This document shows, in pieces, positions 41,669 to 52,540 of a DNA stretch of 64,000 nt. A model generated the notes under the pieces. That model ran no database searches. It worked only from the letters and a program-made list of their open reading frames with translations, and was not told where the DNA came from. Origin of the DNA: Eurosta solidaginis (Eukaryota > Arthropoda > Insecta > Diptera > Tephritidae); the NCBI RefSeq assembly GCF_040869045.1, contig NC_090319.1, positions 383,733,601 through 383,797,600 of the forward strand, in the 5' to 3' direction. Position numbers and translations under genes: made by a program. Every line of letters begins with the position of its first letter. The first letter of the stretch is position 1.

Positions 41669-44600
41669 TCAAAAACCAGGACCTATGTTATAAAATAACT
41701 CCGTCCTCTTGGCAAATACTAGAAGCTTCCTAGGACTTAAGCCACTTGCTGCTTCTAGATCTGACAGCTGTATCACTCCTAATAGCTGGAGTCTTAGCCT
41801 GGCAAGTGCAGGGCACGAGCACAGAACGTGCTCGATCGTTTCCTCCTCCAACCCGCACTTCCTACACCTGCTATCACTGACCAAGCCTAATTTAAAGGCA
41901 TGTGACGCCAGAAGGCAGTGTCCAGTCAGAATACCCGTCATGAGTCTACAGTCCTCTCTTTTTAATGATAGAAGCAACTATGTTAGTCTAAGGTTGTAAG
42001 ACCTACACATAATCTTCGACACTTTATAGCCCCGTGCTTGAACCCACGCCTTTTCTGCTTGGTCGATCATGTGCACCTCTCGCATTCGCTTAATCTCGCC
42101 CAATCTAATTGGGACGTCTACGGAGCAAGCTTCAAGGGATGCGCCCTTTTTAGCTAATTCGTCCGCTTTTTCATTCCCATCTATTCCCATATACCCTGGG
42201 ACCCAATATAGATGTATGCTTCTCCCTGTCCCGATTCTCTCCAGAGACTGCTTACACTCTAACACGCATTTAGATGCTGTGCTATGCGAGATTATTGCCT
42301 TAATTGCTGCTTGACTGTCAATATAAAAGTTAACACGATTGCAGGTTGGGCTATTTTCTTCCAGGATTTCTACTGCTTTGGTTACGGCTAATATTTCCGC
42401 TTGGAAAACGCTACAGTAATCCGGCAGCCTGTAGGATCTGCTTAATTCCGGATCAGCGCAGTATACCGCAGACACTACTCCTTCCACTATTTTGGAACCA
42501 TCGGTGTACACATGTATCGCCTCGTCCGCCATTTGCGCACCCTTGCGCCAACCGTCCACCTCTATTGTGGCCTTAAGATCTCCCTCAAAGTGCAGGTAGG
42601 GAATCATGTAGTCTGTTCGTCTTGTGACTGAGGACGCTATACTATTACTGCCATATGGTCGGCGCTCAAGCTGCCCCGAAGCATCGAGCCTGGTTGCGGT
42701 CGTTAACGCTTTGTTCTTTGCTACCAGGTCTACAGGTGGAATGTGCAGAATGGCATACAGTGCAGCCGTCGGGGTTGTTTTCAGGGCTCCCGTAATGCAA
42801 AGCATCGATAGTCTGCATACCCCCTATAATTTTTTGTGGTATGTTGTTTTTTGTGTGGCTTTCCACCAAACAAGAACTCCATAGTATAGAATAGGGCTTA
42901 CAATCGCTGTAACAACCCAATGAGAAAGAGAGGGCGATAGGCCCCACGTACACCCCAGCATTCTTTTACATGCATAGAGTGCCGTTGAGGCCTTCTTGAC
43001 CCTCTCCTCCAAGTTGAGCTTCCACGACAGCTTACTGTCTAGGATGATTCCTAGATATTTTGTGCAAGGTTTCTCCTGTAAGGTCACCGCTCCTAACTTA
43101 GGCCTGGTCCAATTTGGGACCTTGTACCTCTTTGTAAACAAGACCATATCCGTCTTCTCCGCATTGACTTTCAGCCCGACATTAGATGCCCAGGTATGAA
43201 TATCCCGAAGCGCCCGATCCATCAAAGAACTAATCGTTGGAAGGCATTTTCCACTTATGACAATTGCAACGTCATCTGCGTAAGCCGTAAGTTTTACGGG
43301 TCCCTCATCGGATTGCCTGAGCAGTTGGTTGATGACCAGTGTCCACAGCAGAGGTGATAGCACCCCTCCCTGCGGCGTGCCCCTGTCCACTGATTTCGTG
43401 GCCTCGTACAATCCCCATTGTGATGTAATCTTTCTGCAATTTAGCATGCAGCCGATCCATCTGATTAAGGCAGGATGTACTTTAATGTAATTACGACCAT
43501 CCATAATCGCCCATTTTGCAACATTATTGAAAGCCCCGGCAATGTCCAAGAAGACTCCTAGAGCATACTCCTTATATTCCAGGGATTTCTCTATGCTTAT
43601 TACCACCCTATGCAATGCGGTGTCTACCGACTTGCCTTTGGTGTACGCATGCTGTGTTGTGGAGAGCAGCTTTTCATCCACGTTGGACTTTATGTACACA
43701 TCTATCAGCCTCTCAAAGGTTTTGAGCAGAAATGATGTTAAGCTAATGGGTCTATAGTCTTTGGGATACACGTGACCGATCTTCCCCGCCTTTGGTAGAA
43801 AAGCTACACGAGCAGTTCTCCAAGAGTGCGGTACATGATTCAGTCTTATGCACCCATCGAATATTATTTTAAGCCATTCCACGACCGCCCTACTTGAGAC
43901 TTGTAGCATGGCCGGGAATATACCATCTGGGCCCGGCGATTTAAACTTAGAAAACGTCTTCACTGCCCACTCGATCTTGGTATCGGTCACCAAGCCCGGC
44001 ACCACTAGCTCCGTGATCGAAGTGTGAGTGATGTCTGCTGGTTCTTCTAAACCGTCTCCCGATGGGAAATGTGTATCGAGAAGCACCTCAAGGGATTCCT
44101 CACTATCACGTGACCATTCCCCGTTCTCTTTCTTTATTAGTCCCTGGACTATGTTTCCCTTTGCTAGGACTTTTTTCAACCGTGCTGTTTCACTGGAGCA
44201 CTCTATGTCCGTACAGAAACTTTTCCATGAGTTTCTCTTCGCCCTGGTAATTTCACGCTTGTAGATCCTCAGTAGATCCCTGTACTCGTCCCGACACGCT
44301 TCGCTTTCCGCGGTCTTTGCGAGTTTAAACATTTCTTTTACCTGTCTTCTTAGAAGACTCAGCTCATTGCTCCACCATGGCGGCTTTGCTTTTCCTCTGA
44401 ATCTTCTTATAGGGCAAGCTTTGTTATACGCAGTCATAAGCGTCCTTGTTAGGAATTCATTCGACTCCTCCAGTTCCTCTACATTAGCAACCTCTTTGGG
44501 TTGTACCAGTTTCGTTTCTACATGTTTCTGGAATTTAGTCCAATTCGTTGCCCTAGGGTTTCTAAAGGTTCCTCCCTTCTCTACCCTCTTTAGTGGGATG

Positions 44601-45250
44601 CTGAAGCTTATATACGCATGGTCGGAGAAGGGTGGTCTATCGAGAACCATCCAATCATACCTTGATATATCACGCTCGGAGCTCAATGTAATATCCAGAA
44701 CCTTGCTGGTTGTTGGACCAATGTATGTAGGAACATTTCCCCTGTTGGCTATCTGCAAATTGGTTTGCAGGATGTAACAAAATAGAGATTCGCCTCTCTC
44801 GTTCGTATCTGCTCCTCCCCACGCATTGTGGTGCGCATTTGCATCTGCGCCTATGACCAACCGCCCTTTGCGCCCTTCCTCCTGTACTAGCCTTTTGCAC
44901 TCCATCGGTGGAACCTCCGCAGCATGGGCCATGTAGCAGGACGCCAGGATAAATGCCTGCTTATTCTTTTGCTCAACGGCCACCGCTACGAGATCCTCGG
45001 TGGTGTAATTAGGCAGCATATATGAATGCAGCTGTTTCCTTACCATTACTACAGCTCGCACCCGTTCTTCCGTTTGTGCGTAGTAAACGCCAAACCCGCG
45101 CGCGCTAAGTCCAGAAACCTTTCCTCCCGATGAGAGCCACGGCTCCTGGATCAGCACCACGTCAAACGAACCCTCCTCAAGGGTTAGGAGGAGTTCGCTC
45201 GACGCCACTTTACTGTGTTGGAGGTTTATCTGTAGGACTCGCAGCACCAT
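41669..45250 (-). CDS. LOA-like ORF2 polyprotein: endonuclease-RT-RNase H-CCHC (two in-frame amber stops)
   Basis: One frame of 1,194 codons from ATG 45,250, interrupted only by TAG at 42,824-42,826 and TAG at 41,978-41,980. Residues 1 to about 225 are an APE-type endonuclease (LQINLQHSK, VLIQEPWL, VIGADANAHH, FSDHAYISF). A linker with AKPPWWSNELSLL follows, then RT with SPGPDGIFPAML, RGTPQGGVLSPLLW and YADDVAIV (YADD at residues 657-660). RNase H (about 912-1,050) has YTDGSK, FQAEILAV, YIDSQAA and GNEKADELA, so its acidic set is complete. The last about 70 residues hold CRKCGLEEETIEHVLCSC. ORF2 nicks target DNA and copies the element RNA in the nucleus. Only two point changes separate it from an open frame, so it is young. 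Confidence 0.93.
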
Positions 45251-45779
45251 TGGGCTGTTTGTCCCCCTCCAGCAACTTCGTCTTGACGTCGTCGTCCTCC
45301 TCTTGCCCTTTTAGTTTAGAGTATTCGAGGCCCCCTTCAGCCCCTCGTAAATGTTGTGCCGTGTGTTCCTCTGTGCGAGTCACAGCACCATTTAGCGGTT
45401 GGTCCTCTTCTAGCACGTTCGTGGTGACGTCGGGGACCTCCACCTGTCTTTTTTCCCTTAGGCTTCTGAGGTCCTTTTCGACTTCGCCCACTTCCAGCGT
45501 GTTAGGATTTTTATCCTCGGGACTTCTTTTCCTGAGTCGCATGTAAATTTTGCCAGTGCCAAAGGACATTTTGCCAAGCTGCGTGTACAAAATATCCTCC
45601 GCCTGCTTGTTTATTTGGAAGATGTAGAACTGACCATCCTCGGTAGGCCGAGATACAGTAAGTACCTTCCAATCCTGTGTCGGTATGTTCGGATTCTGAT
45701 TCTGCAGAAGTCGCAGTGTATCCTCCGACTTCATCACGCATGGTATCCATACCTTAACTTTTTGTACCGTGGGGATAAC
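45210..45779 (-). pseudogene. LOA-like ORF1, C-terminal part (5'-truncated)
   Basis: The minus frame is open from the insertion edge (45,779) and ends at 45,210-45,212, overlapping the ORF2 start by 41 bases in a different frame. It reads KVKVWIPCVMKSEDTLRLLQ, QDWKVLTVSRPTEDGQFYIF and QINKQAEDILYTQLGKMSFG, a DUF4780-like region by recollection. A charged tail follows with KLKGQEEDDDVKTKLLEGD and a PTDKPPTQ end. ORF1 proteins of this type are thought to bind the element RNA. The N-terminal half, including any zinc knuckles, is lost. Confidence 0.75.
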
Positions 45780-46833
45780 ATTCCAGCGGTATATTCACAA
45801 CATTTTCAAAGATTTAGTCGATGAGGGGTTAATTATGGTATATATGGATGATATAATCGTAGCCACTGAAGATTTTGAAGCTCATATCGAACTTGTGGGC
45901 AGAGTACTTAGGAGGATGAGAGAGAGGGGTTTAGAATTAAGGCTCGATAAATGTTTATTTGGGTTTAATAAACTCGATTATCTAGGTTATGCCGTTAGTT
46001 CAGATGGCGTACGACCCAGTGACGCACATGTAGAAGCAATTCGAAAATATAGGCTGCCCAGGAATCAGAAGGAGCTTAAGACGTGCTTGGGACTCTTCTC
46101 TTACTTTAGGAAGTTTATTCAAAACTTTGCAAGGATCTCTGGCCCTTTGCAAAAGTTGACACGGGAAGGTATTAAGTTCGAGTGGTCAAAAGAATCCCTG
46201 CGGGCTTTCGAAGAACTAAAAAACAAACTGTCGGCCGCACCAGTGCTAGCTATATATGACCCAAAGAAACAGACAGAGTTGCACTGTGATGCGAGTTCGG
46301 CGGGCTTCGGCTCGGTTATGCTACAAAGGCAAACGGACAGCCGTCTGCATCCGGTTATGTATTTCATTTTTACGGCCGCAGGGGCGAGATACCATAGCTT
46401 TGAACTAGAGACCTTAGCCATCATATATGCACTACGTCGCTTCAGAGTCTATTTAGAGGGTATTCCGTTTAAGATAGTCACAGACTGCAATTCGCTTACG
46501 ATGACCTTAAGTAAAAAACAGCTTAACCCACGGATAGCCAGATGGGCCCTAGAACTAGAAAACTTTAATTACACAATATTGCACAGAGGTGGAGTAAACA
46601 TGGCGCATGTTGATGCACTTAGCCGATGCACCGAAGCTGGTACCGCCAACACGTCCGAGTCACTTGTAGCCCTCGCTGGTGAGCCAAATATATTGGCTGA
46701 ATCATGCGAACATGTATCAGCTATTGATGCCAATGAAGTTGACTTTTATATACAAGCCTCACAATACCGAGATGATTCCATAAGAAAGTTACGGGAGAAA
46801 CTAGAGCTAGGGTCTGTGTTGAACTACGAATAA
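45780..46833 (+). pseudogene. Gypsy RT C-terminal part, RNase H and connector
   Basis: Contains VYMDDIIVA (YMDD at 45,841-45,852), LRLDKCLFG, DYLGYAVSSDG, CLGLFSYFRKFIQNFA, then the RNase H region (ELHCDASSAGFGSVML, FELETLAIIYALRRFRVYLE, KIVTDCNSLTM) and the MAHVDALSR end of RNase H. A TAA at 46,831-46,833 truncates it before the integrase, which resumes in the same frame. Apart from the insertion and this stop, the segment is well conserved. Confidence 0.92.
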
Positions 46834-47480
46834 GCGGATGGCCTTGTCTTTTGGAGAGAGGGGGAGGGTTACTTGCAGATGTTAGTTCCGAAAGATATGG
46901 AAGACAACGTTATTAGGCTGATTCACGAGAAAATCGGTCACTTAGGCGTTGACAAGACATGTGATCAAATAAAAAAACACTATTGGATACCCAAACTTAG
47001 GGATAAAGTTGAAAATTTCATTCGAAATTGTATCAAGTGCATTATGTATTCTGCCCCTGCTAATGTGAACAAGCGCAATCTGCATAATATTCAAAAAAAC
47101 CTGTACCGTTCGATACCATACATGTTGACTACTTTGGTCCATTGCCTTCTGTCAACTCAAAGCGAAAATATATCCTAGTCGTAATCGACGCATTTACTAA
47201 ATTTGTCCGTCTATATCCGGTAAATTCCACAAGCACAAAAGAAGTCATAACCTGTCTCGAGAAATAATTCAGCTACTATAGTAGACCAAAGAGGTTAATT
47301 TCAGACCGCGGCTCTTGTTTCACTTCTCTCGAGTTCAGCGCATACCTGTTAAAAAATAACGTATCTCATGTCAAATTTGCCACCGCCTCGCCGCAAGCGA
47401 ATGGTCAAGTAGAAAGAGTAAATAGGGTCATCAAAGCCGTTTTGAGCAAAATTACTGAGCCGATAAATCACGCCAATTGA
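46834..47480 (+). pseudogene. Gypsy integrase: zinc-binding and catalytic core
   Basis: 46,873-47,070 reads HEKIGHLGVDKTCDQIKKHY then FIRNCIKC, the HHCC zinc-binding module. After a frameshift near 47,100, another frame gives HVDYFGPLPSVNSKRKYILV, VIDAFTKFV, LISDRGSCFTS and ANGQVERVNRVIK, in which the catalytic D, D and E are all present. Stops interrupt at about 47,264 and 47,478. Integrase inserts the cDNA into the host genome; this one cannot be made intact. Confidence 0.88.
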
Positions 47481-47486
47481 TCAGTC

Positions 47487-47972
47487 ATGTTAGGACAAGC
47501 TGAATATAGCTTAAATAATACCGTACACTCTACTACTGGGCACTCTCCAAGCGTGTTGCTGTTCGGTGTAGAACAGAGGGGCGCTGTAGTCGATGAGTTG
47601 ACAGAACATATCGAGGACAAACAAGAAGTCAACGGGACACCGAGTCTCGAGACAACTCGGGCATCAGCCCTTGCAGCTATTGAGAGGTCACAAGAATACA
47701 ACTTAAGGTACTTTTCCAAAGGTAGTAAGCCACCTGAGACATACGCCGAAGGTGATTTCGTAGTAATATGTAATGTCGATACAACTGTCGGAACTAATAA
47801 AAAACTTATACCGAAATACAGGGGCCCGTATCTGATCCATCAAATATTACCACATGATCGGTATGTAATTAGAGGCATTGAGAATTGCCAATTAACTCAG
47901 TTACCCTATGATGGCATTGTTGAAGCTTCGCGCATTAGAAGATGGTCAGCAGACAAAAAAGAGCTTGAATAG
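47487..47972 (+). pseudogene. Gypsy integrase C-terminal domain (GPY/F-like) and end of pol
   Basis: Reads LGQAEYSLNNTVHSTTGHSP, SVLLFGVEQRG, AEGDFVVICNVDT, KLIPKYRGPYLIHQILPHDR and EASRIRRWSA, ending in a TAG at 47,970-47,972. The KYRGPY segment is the GPY/F-type domain found near the end of Gypsy integrases. There is no envelope frame after it. Confidence 0.88.
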
Positions 47973-48503
47973 CCCTCAGCAACACCCAGGCGACACTTCA
48001 CGCATGTATTAGGTTTAACTAGAATAAGCACATAATATGTAAATAGAAAAACTCATGAATAATCGAGTCGATTATAGTCAGGTTGGCCGAAGCTGTAATC
48101 CACTGAAATGTGGAAGTGTCGGTTGCTATCCGAAAATGGTTGCGTACCAACCATAAGAGTTGCGTTGTTACTGCCATCTATTGAGGAATAGAACAAGAAG
48201 CTCGGTAAACGCAATCATTTAGTGTAAAAGTACGGCAACCTGCATTTAAGGTAACGAATGTGGTGAACAACCAATCAGGTGTTCGCTTCTACTCTGTAAA
48301 TACTGACGCTGCCCTCTGTAGGCAAAATTAGGTAAGGTTTTCTTAGTGATTAAGTAAAGGCAATTGTAAAAAAGTAAAAAAGGTGGCAATACATTTTGGG
48401 GAAGAAAGAAAGATTATTCAATAAAGAAAAAGTTTGAGCAAGGCTGCGAAAAACAGAATAGTTCCTGATATATTATTTTATTTGAATAAAAACATTGGAA
48501 ATT
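47973..48503 (+). other. Gypsy 3' untranslated region and probable 3' LTR
   Basis: Non-coding stretch after pol. AATAAAG at about 48,419-48,425 would serve as an LTR polyadenylation signal, and the element ends at the Helitron-like junction near 48,503. The LTR start cannot be fixed without the missing 5' LTR; a TGTGG or TGTCGG start near 48,109-48,117 is possible. Confidence 0.5.
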
Positions 48504-49275
48504 AAAGGCTATGTGATTATGTCATGTATATAACCGCATTGAAACATGTTTGTCTACGTTTTAGATTCTTTAACAAGACAATGGGCCTAATGATTAGAAA
48601 ATAAATATTTGTTTTTTATAGCTCTAACATAAATTTTTAAGTTGTTTTCATACAAATTTCTGAAAACTTGAAGAAAAAACGTTTCCTTATTTATTCTCAC
48701 GACACAATGGAATACTTAATTAATTTCTCGTTAGGAATTCTTTTGTGTTCTTTTCAGTTCAATAAACAAAAGAATTACTAATTAAACCCCTTTGATCGCT
48801 AGATAATATTTACTTTTTAATTGAAAAATATTTCATACAGAGAAAGATTAGCGTGTGATGTAAGGCTTTACTCATCTGGTTGCTATGGCCTCCAGTAAAA
48901 TTTCAGGTGATCAATGGCCAATGGTCACATAAATGACTTTTTCGCAAATAATTCGCTCTAGCAAACTTTCAAACTTCGTGCAATATCAAGTTGTAGGTAC
49001 ATCGTCCAAAGGAAATAACGAAATTATGACAAATATTGAAATATGTAATGAGTTGAATGTAGAATAATAATGCTCTTGCAAAAAAAAAAAACAAAAAAGG
49101 TTTATTATATTTACTTTCTTCAGGTGTTTTCATGACAATATAAAATTTTAGCATAGATACTTACCGTAACTCCTAAGTTTAGTGAAAGAGTCCCGAAGTG
49201 GTCTCTAAAAAGTCTCAAAATAAAGATTCTATTCCGAAACTAGTTTAAAATAATTTCAAAAAAATTTAAAAATTA
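48504..49275 (+). mobile_element. Helitron-like unit, internal part (copy 1 counterpart of unit C)
   Basis: Colinear and nearly identical to 62,276-63,045: GGCTATGTGATTATGTCATG, CGTTTTAGATTCTTTAACAA, GTTTTCATACAAATTTCTGA, CCAGTAAAATTTCAGGTGAT. Both reach AATTTAAAAATT and then switch to the same unrelated block. It shares unit C's variants rather than unit A/B's (for example CTCATCTGGTTGCTATGGCC), so it is the duplicate of C. Confidence 0.8.
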
Positions 49276-49891
49276 TTGTTCTGGCCTTGAGCTCGAATCG
49301 AACCTTGAATCATTTATCAATAGGCCGATAAAAACAAAACAAAAATTATTTAATTTAATTTAATTTATTTATTATTGCGGCTGGTTAGGCCTAAATCTTA
49401 AACTACTAAATACAATTCATTATTAAGATCACTTAGTTCTATTGAATATGCTGTCGGAATGCCAAGTAATTCCGATTAGCATATTTACTAGCATGACAAA
49501 CGGACGAGTCTGGGAGCCACTCTTTTAAGGGAGGTTGGAGAGAACGCGTTTCCAATCCCCCAGTGCCCCAAGCATAAGGCAACACAATTTTGAACATATA
49601 TTTTCATTTATGACCCGGTCGAGATGCATGGAGATCCCGATCAGCACAGCTCAAAATATAATATGAGGTTGAAATGGACGTATTTCCAATCCGCCCTGTT
49701 CCAAATTTTGTTTGGCCTTATTTCATTTTATTATGAGAGGTATCTCAAAGTGATGAGCAATGTTTATTGGAAGTTTGAAAAGAAGGTGTTTCCAATCCTG
49801 TCCCGAATCACGCTGAAAGGACGTTGTGTCCCATCAACGCAGCAACTGTCGGTCTAAGACTGCGATTTCGAGGTTTCGTCCCTAATCTCTC
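49276..49891. repeat. 600-bp block following the Helitron-like body, tRNA-like edge
   Basis: Same as 63,046-63,659. The minus strand near 49,285-49,310 has GGTTCGATTCG, a canonical B-box, within a short tRNA-like segment (CAAGGTTCGATTCGAGC). A SINE head is possible, but the A-box is not clear. TTTCCAATCC recurs near 49,550, 49,685 and 49,790. The 77-codon frame at 49,624-49,857 is not convincing. Confidence 0.5.
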
Positions 49892-51128
49892 GTTTTTATA
49901 CTCAGCGTGCTTTGCACACAGAGTATATTAACTTTTATTGGATAACGGTTGTTTGTACAGGTATAAAGGAATCGAGGCGGATATAGACTTCCATATATCA
50001 AAATTATCAGTATCGAAAAAAAATTTTATTGAGCAATTTCCGTCCATCCGTCCGTCCGTCTGTTGAGGTATCTTGATGAAATTTGGGACGTACGTTCCCG
50101 GGCACTCATCTCAGATCGCTATTTAAAATGAATGATATGGGACTATAACAACGCCCACTTTTTCGATATCGAAAATTTCCAAAAATCGAAAAAATGCGAT
50201 AATTCCTTACCCAAGACGGATAAAGCAATGAAACTTGGTAGGTGGGTTGACCTTATAACGCAAAATAGAAAATTTGTAAAATTTTGGGCGATGCAATTCA
50301 TCCCGTTTTTCGTATTTGGAATAGAATTATGGCATGTTTTTTTTTTATTTTTTTAAATCTTCGATATCAAAAAAGTGAGCGTGGTCATGGTCGGAGTTCG
50401 CCCATTTTTAATACCAAGATAAAGTGAGTTCAGATAAGTACGTGAATTAAGTTTAGTAAAGATATATTGATTTTTGCTCAAGTTATTGCGTTAACGGCCG
50501 AGCGGAAGGACAGAATGTCGACTGTGTATAAAAACTGGGCGTGGCTCCAACCGATTTCGCCCATTCTGACAGAAAACAGTTATCGTCATAGGGGCTATGC
50601 CATACCAAATTTCACAAGGATTGGTGCAATTTTGTTCGACTTATGGCTATTTATTTATTTTAATGAAAAAGAGCGAAGCCACGCCCATTTTGAAATTTTC
50701 TTTTATTTTTGTATTTTGTTGAACCATATCATTACTGCAGTTGAATGTTAACATAATTTACTTATATACTGTAAAGATATTAAATTTTTTGTTAAAATTT
50801 TACTTAAAAAAAATTTTTTTTTTAAGTGGGCGTGTTCGTCATCCGATTTCGCTAATTTTTATTTGGCACACATATAGTAATAGGAATAACGTGCCTACCA
50901 AATTTCATCATGATATTTCCAACGACTGCCATATTACAGATTGCAAAACTTTTAAATTACCTTCTTTTAAAAGTGGGCGGTGCCACGCCCATTGTCCAAA
51001 ATTTTATTCATTTTCTATTTTTTGTCATAAGGTCCAACCCACCCACTCTCATCGCTTTATCCGTCTTTGGTAATGAATTATCGCATTTTTTCGGTTTTTC
51101 GAAATTTTCGATATCGAAAAAGTGGGCG
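49892..51128. repeat. TATACTCAG repeat, copy 3, with snap-back inversion
   Basis: 49,892-50,330 is the forward first part of the repeat (TTTTATACTCAGCGTGC, CGCCCACTTTTTCGATATCG). From about 50,345 to 51,128 the sequence is the reverse complement of the repeat's interior (GCTCAAGTTATTGCGTTAAC, GACTGTGTATAAAAAC, then CGATATCGAAAAAGTGGGCG at the very end). Forward 50,150-50,330 therefore pairs with inverted 50,945-51,128. Confidence 0.8.
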
Positions 51129-51139
51129 TAGGTAACCAC

Positions 51140-51600
51140 GAGACCGTTGAAAGGCGACTACACAATCGGCTCCGGATAGCGGCATTGAGGGGGCCTTTTT
51201 AGAATGGACACGACTAACACGAATCCACCAAGGATGGGGTGCGAAAGAATAGCGGTTTTGATGGAAATCCGTCAAATCAATCTTCAGTACTCTAAGGCGG
51301 CTTCCGCTAATTTGTTGCTCTGCCTTGAAAAAGGCGGAGTGGATATGGTCCTTGTCAAAGAGACGTGGCTGAGTAGTAACGGCAGTAAGATTTCTGGATT
51401 AAGGACTGGAAAATTCAACACCTAGGTGCATGGGAGGCAGGTAGGCCTAGATCGTGTGTGCTTGTTAAAAAAGAGATTAAAGTTTTTATCCTCTCTAGTT
51501 TCAGTAATGCTGACGTAACCACGGTCTGCCTCGAGCGAGGCAGTAATGAAATGTGGTTGGTCTCAGCGTACATGCCCCATGGTAGAGGTTTACGCCAATC
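51140..51600 (+). pseudogene. LOA-like element: N-terminal endonuclease fragment
   Basis: From ATG 51,231 or 51,261 it reads VLMEIRQINLQYSKAASANL, GVDMVLVKETWLS and KISGLRTGKF, the N-terminal third of an APE-type endonuclease of the E2 family. After a stop and a shift, VCLERGSNEMWLVSAYMPHG is readable. The upstream about 90 bp (ERRLHNRLRIAALRG in one frame) resemble the end of ORF1. It stops at a GGCGGCGGCGG stretch at 51,604. This is exactly the part missing from E2b and E2c. Confidence 0.8.
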
Positions 51601-51603
51601 ACT

Positions 51604-52540
51604 TTATTGGCGGCGGCGGTGACGTCGGCGGCCCGCCGGCGTACCCCGGTGTTCTTACTTTAACAAGCTTAATTTTTCTATTTAAAAAAATAATATTTAG
51701 GAAAGGTTTTGTTTGTATGTATTTAAGGAATTCAACGTGTGGGCCATTTCGGAAAGATCCAGGTTTTTTTCCTCAAGATCTCGCAAACCGTTCAAAATTT
51801 TCAGGAGTAGCTTCTTGCGGAGGGATTGTCCTTCGTTCACTTACTCCAGAGAGGCTTGCGACCTAACCCCAGTCTTTGGAATTGGTACTGCTGCGTTTGC
51901 TGAAAAGAAACAGAGATACATAAAATAGTCACACTTTTGTCTGTATATGTCGTGCAAAGCGTAGTTTCACCTAGGGTTAACTCCTGATAGTCGTCGCGAA
52001 CACAATTTCTTTAAATCATTTGTGGCTCCTTGGCGGTTACGCACAAAGGCGACTTACGGTTGCTATTAATAGTCTATTAATACTCATGACTCTCGTGGCA
52101 CAGGGCGCCTCTAGTTTTTTGGCGTTTTTTATGAGCTACACTTCCCGATGTGCGAATAGAAGCAATCCCGACCACCAGTCGCTACCACGCCTCCTGACTC
52201 CCTCACCATATGCCAGCACAGAAGCTATAGGACTGCGACTTCGAACTCATACTTTCGTCGACGTCACTTTCCTAGAAGCTCTAGGCGTAGCTCCGAGAAT
52301 TTCCAATAGATGCTTTTGTCGAGCTATGCTTCCGAGCTACACCATAGAAGCACCTTGAAACATTAGGGAGTGACTATTCGGCCAAGGATGCCGCCCTCGA
52401 AATCATAAGCAGTCTAAGTGGATATCATTGCGGAATGGGTGAAAATCGTATAATCCTCGGCGCATCTACATAATTAAAATTCTACAAGGACCCTGGATAA
52501 AATTTTTAAAATGGTGACCAAAGTTTGCAGACGTTTGTGA
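51604..52540. other. Unassigned stretch between the two endonuclease halves
   Basis: It starts GGCGGCGGCGGTGACGTCGG, a GC-rich patch also echoed at the 3' end of the following block (GGCGGCGGCGGGG near 53,660). No coding function. Several GAGCTAC/TAGAAGC words recur at 52,130-52,350. With the next block it may form one about 2-kb insertion. Confidence 0.4.

Larger units (their letters stand above)
41565..45779 (-). mobile_element. LOA/Lian-like element, nearly full length, with 12-bp TSD
   Basis: Inserted in the Gypsy RT with a perfect TSD ATTCCAGCGGTA at 41,553-41,564 and 45,780-45,791. The element is antisense to its host. It holds the 3' part of ORF1, a complete ORF2 frame (endonuclease, RT, RNase H, CCHC), a 3' UTR of about 100 bp and a tail of CCTA repeats with no poly-A. 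The tail is directly continuous with the GGTA end of the target (on the plus strand GGTAGGTAGGTAGG), consistent with target-primed reverse transcription using short complementarity. It is 5'-truncated within ORF1. Confidence 0.95.
41108..48503 (+). mobile_element. Gypsy-type (Ty3) LTR-retrotransposon fragment, hosting an LOA-like element
   Basis: Pol order RT-RNase H-integrase identifies Ty3/Gypsy; the style resembles the mdg3/blastopia group, by recollection. There is no 5' LTR, gag or protease: the copy starts inside the region before RT at 41,108, in the middle of Helitron unit A's minisatellite. It ends at about 48,503 in a position matching unit C, so it replaced sequence equivalent to 60,058-62,276. 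RT is split by a 4.2-kb insertion. A stop, frameshifts and further stops break the rest of pol. Not functional. Confidence 0.9.

Noticed and set aside
41111..47972. Endogenous retrovirus with envelope (errantivirus-like)
   Set aside because: No third frame follows pol and gag is missing; only a truncated Ty3/Gypsy pol is supported.
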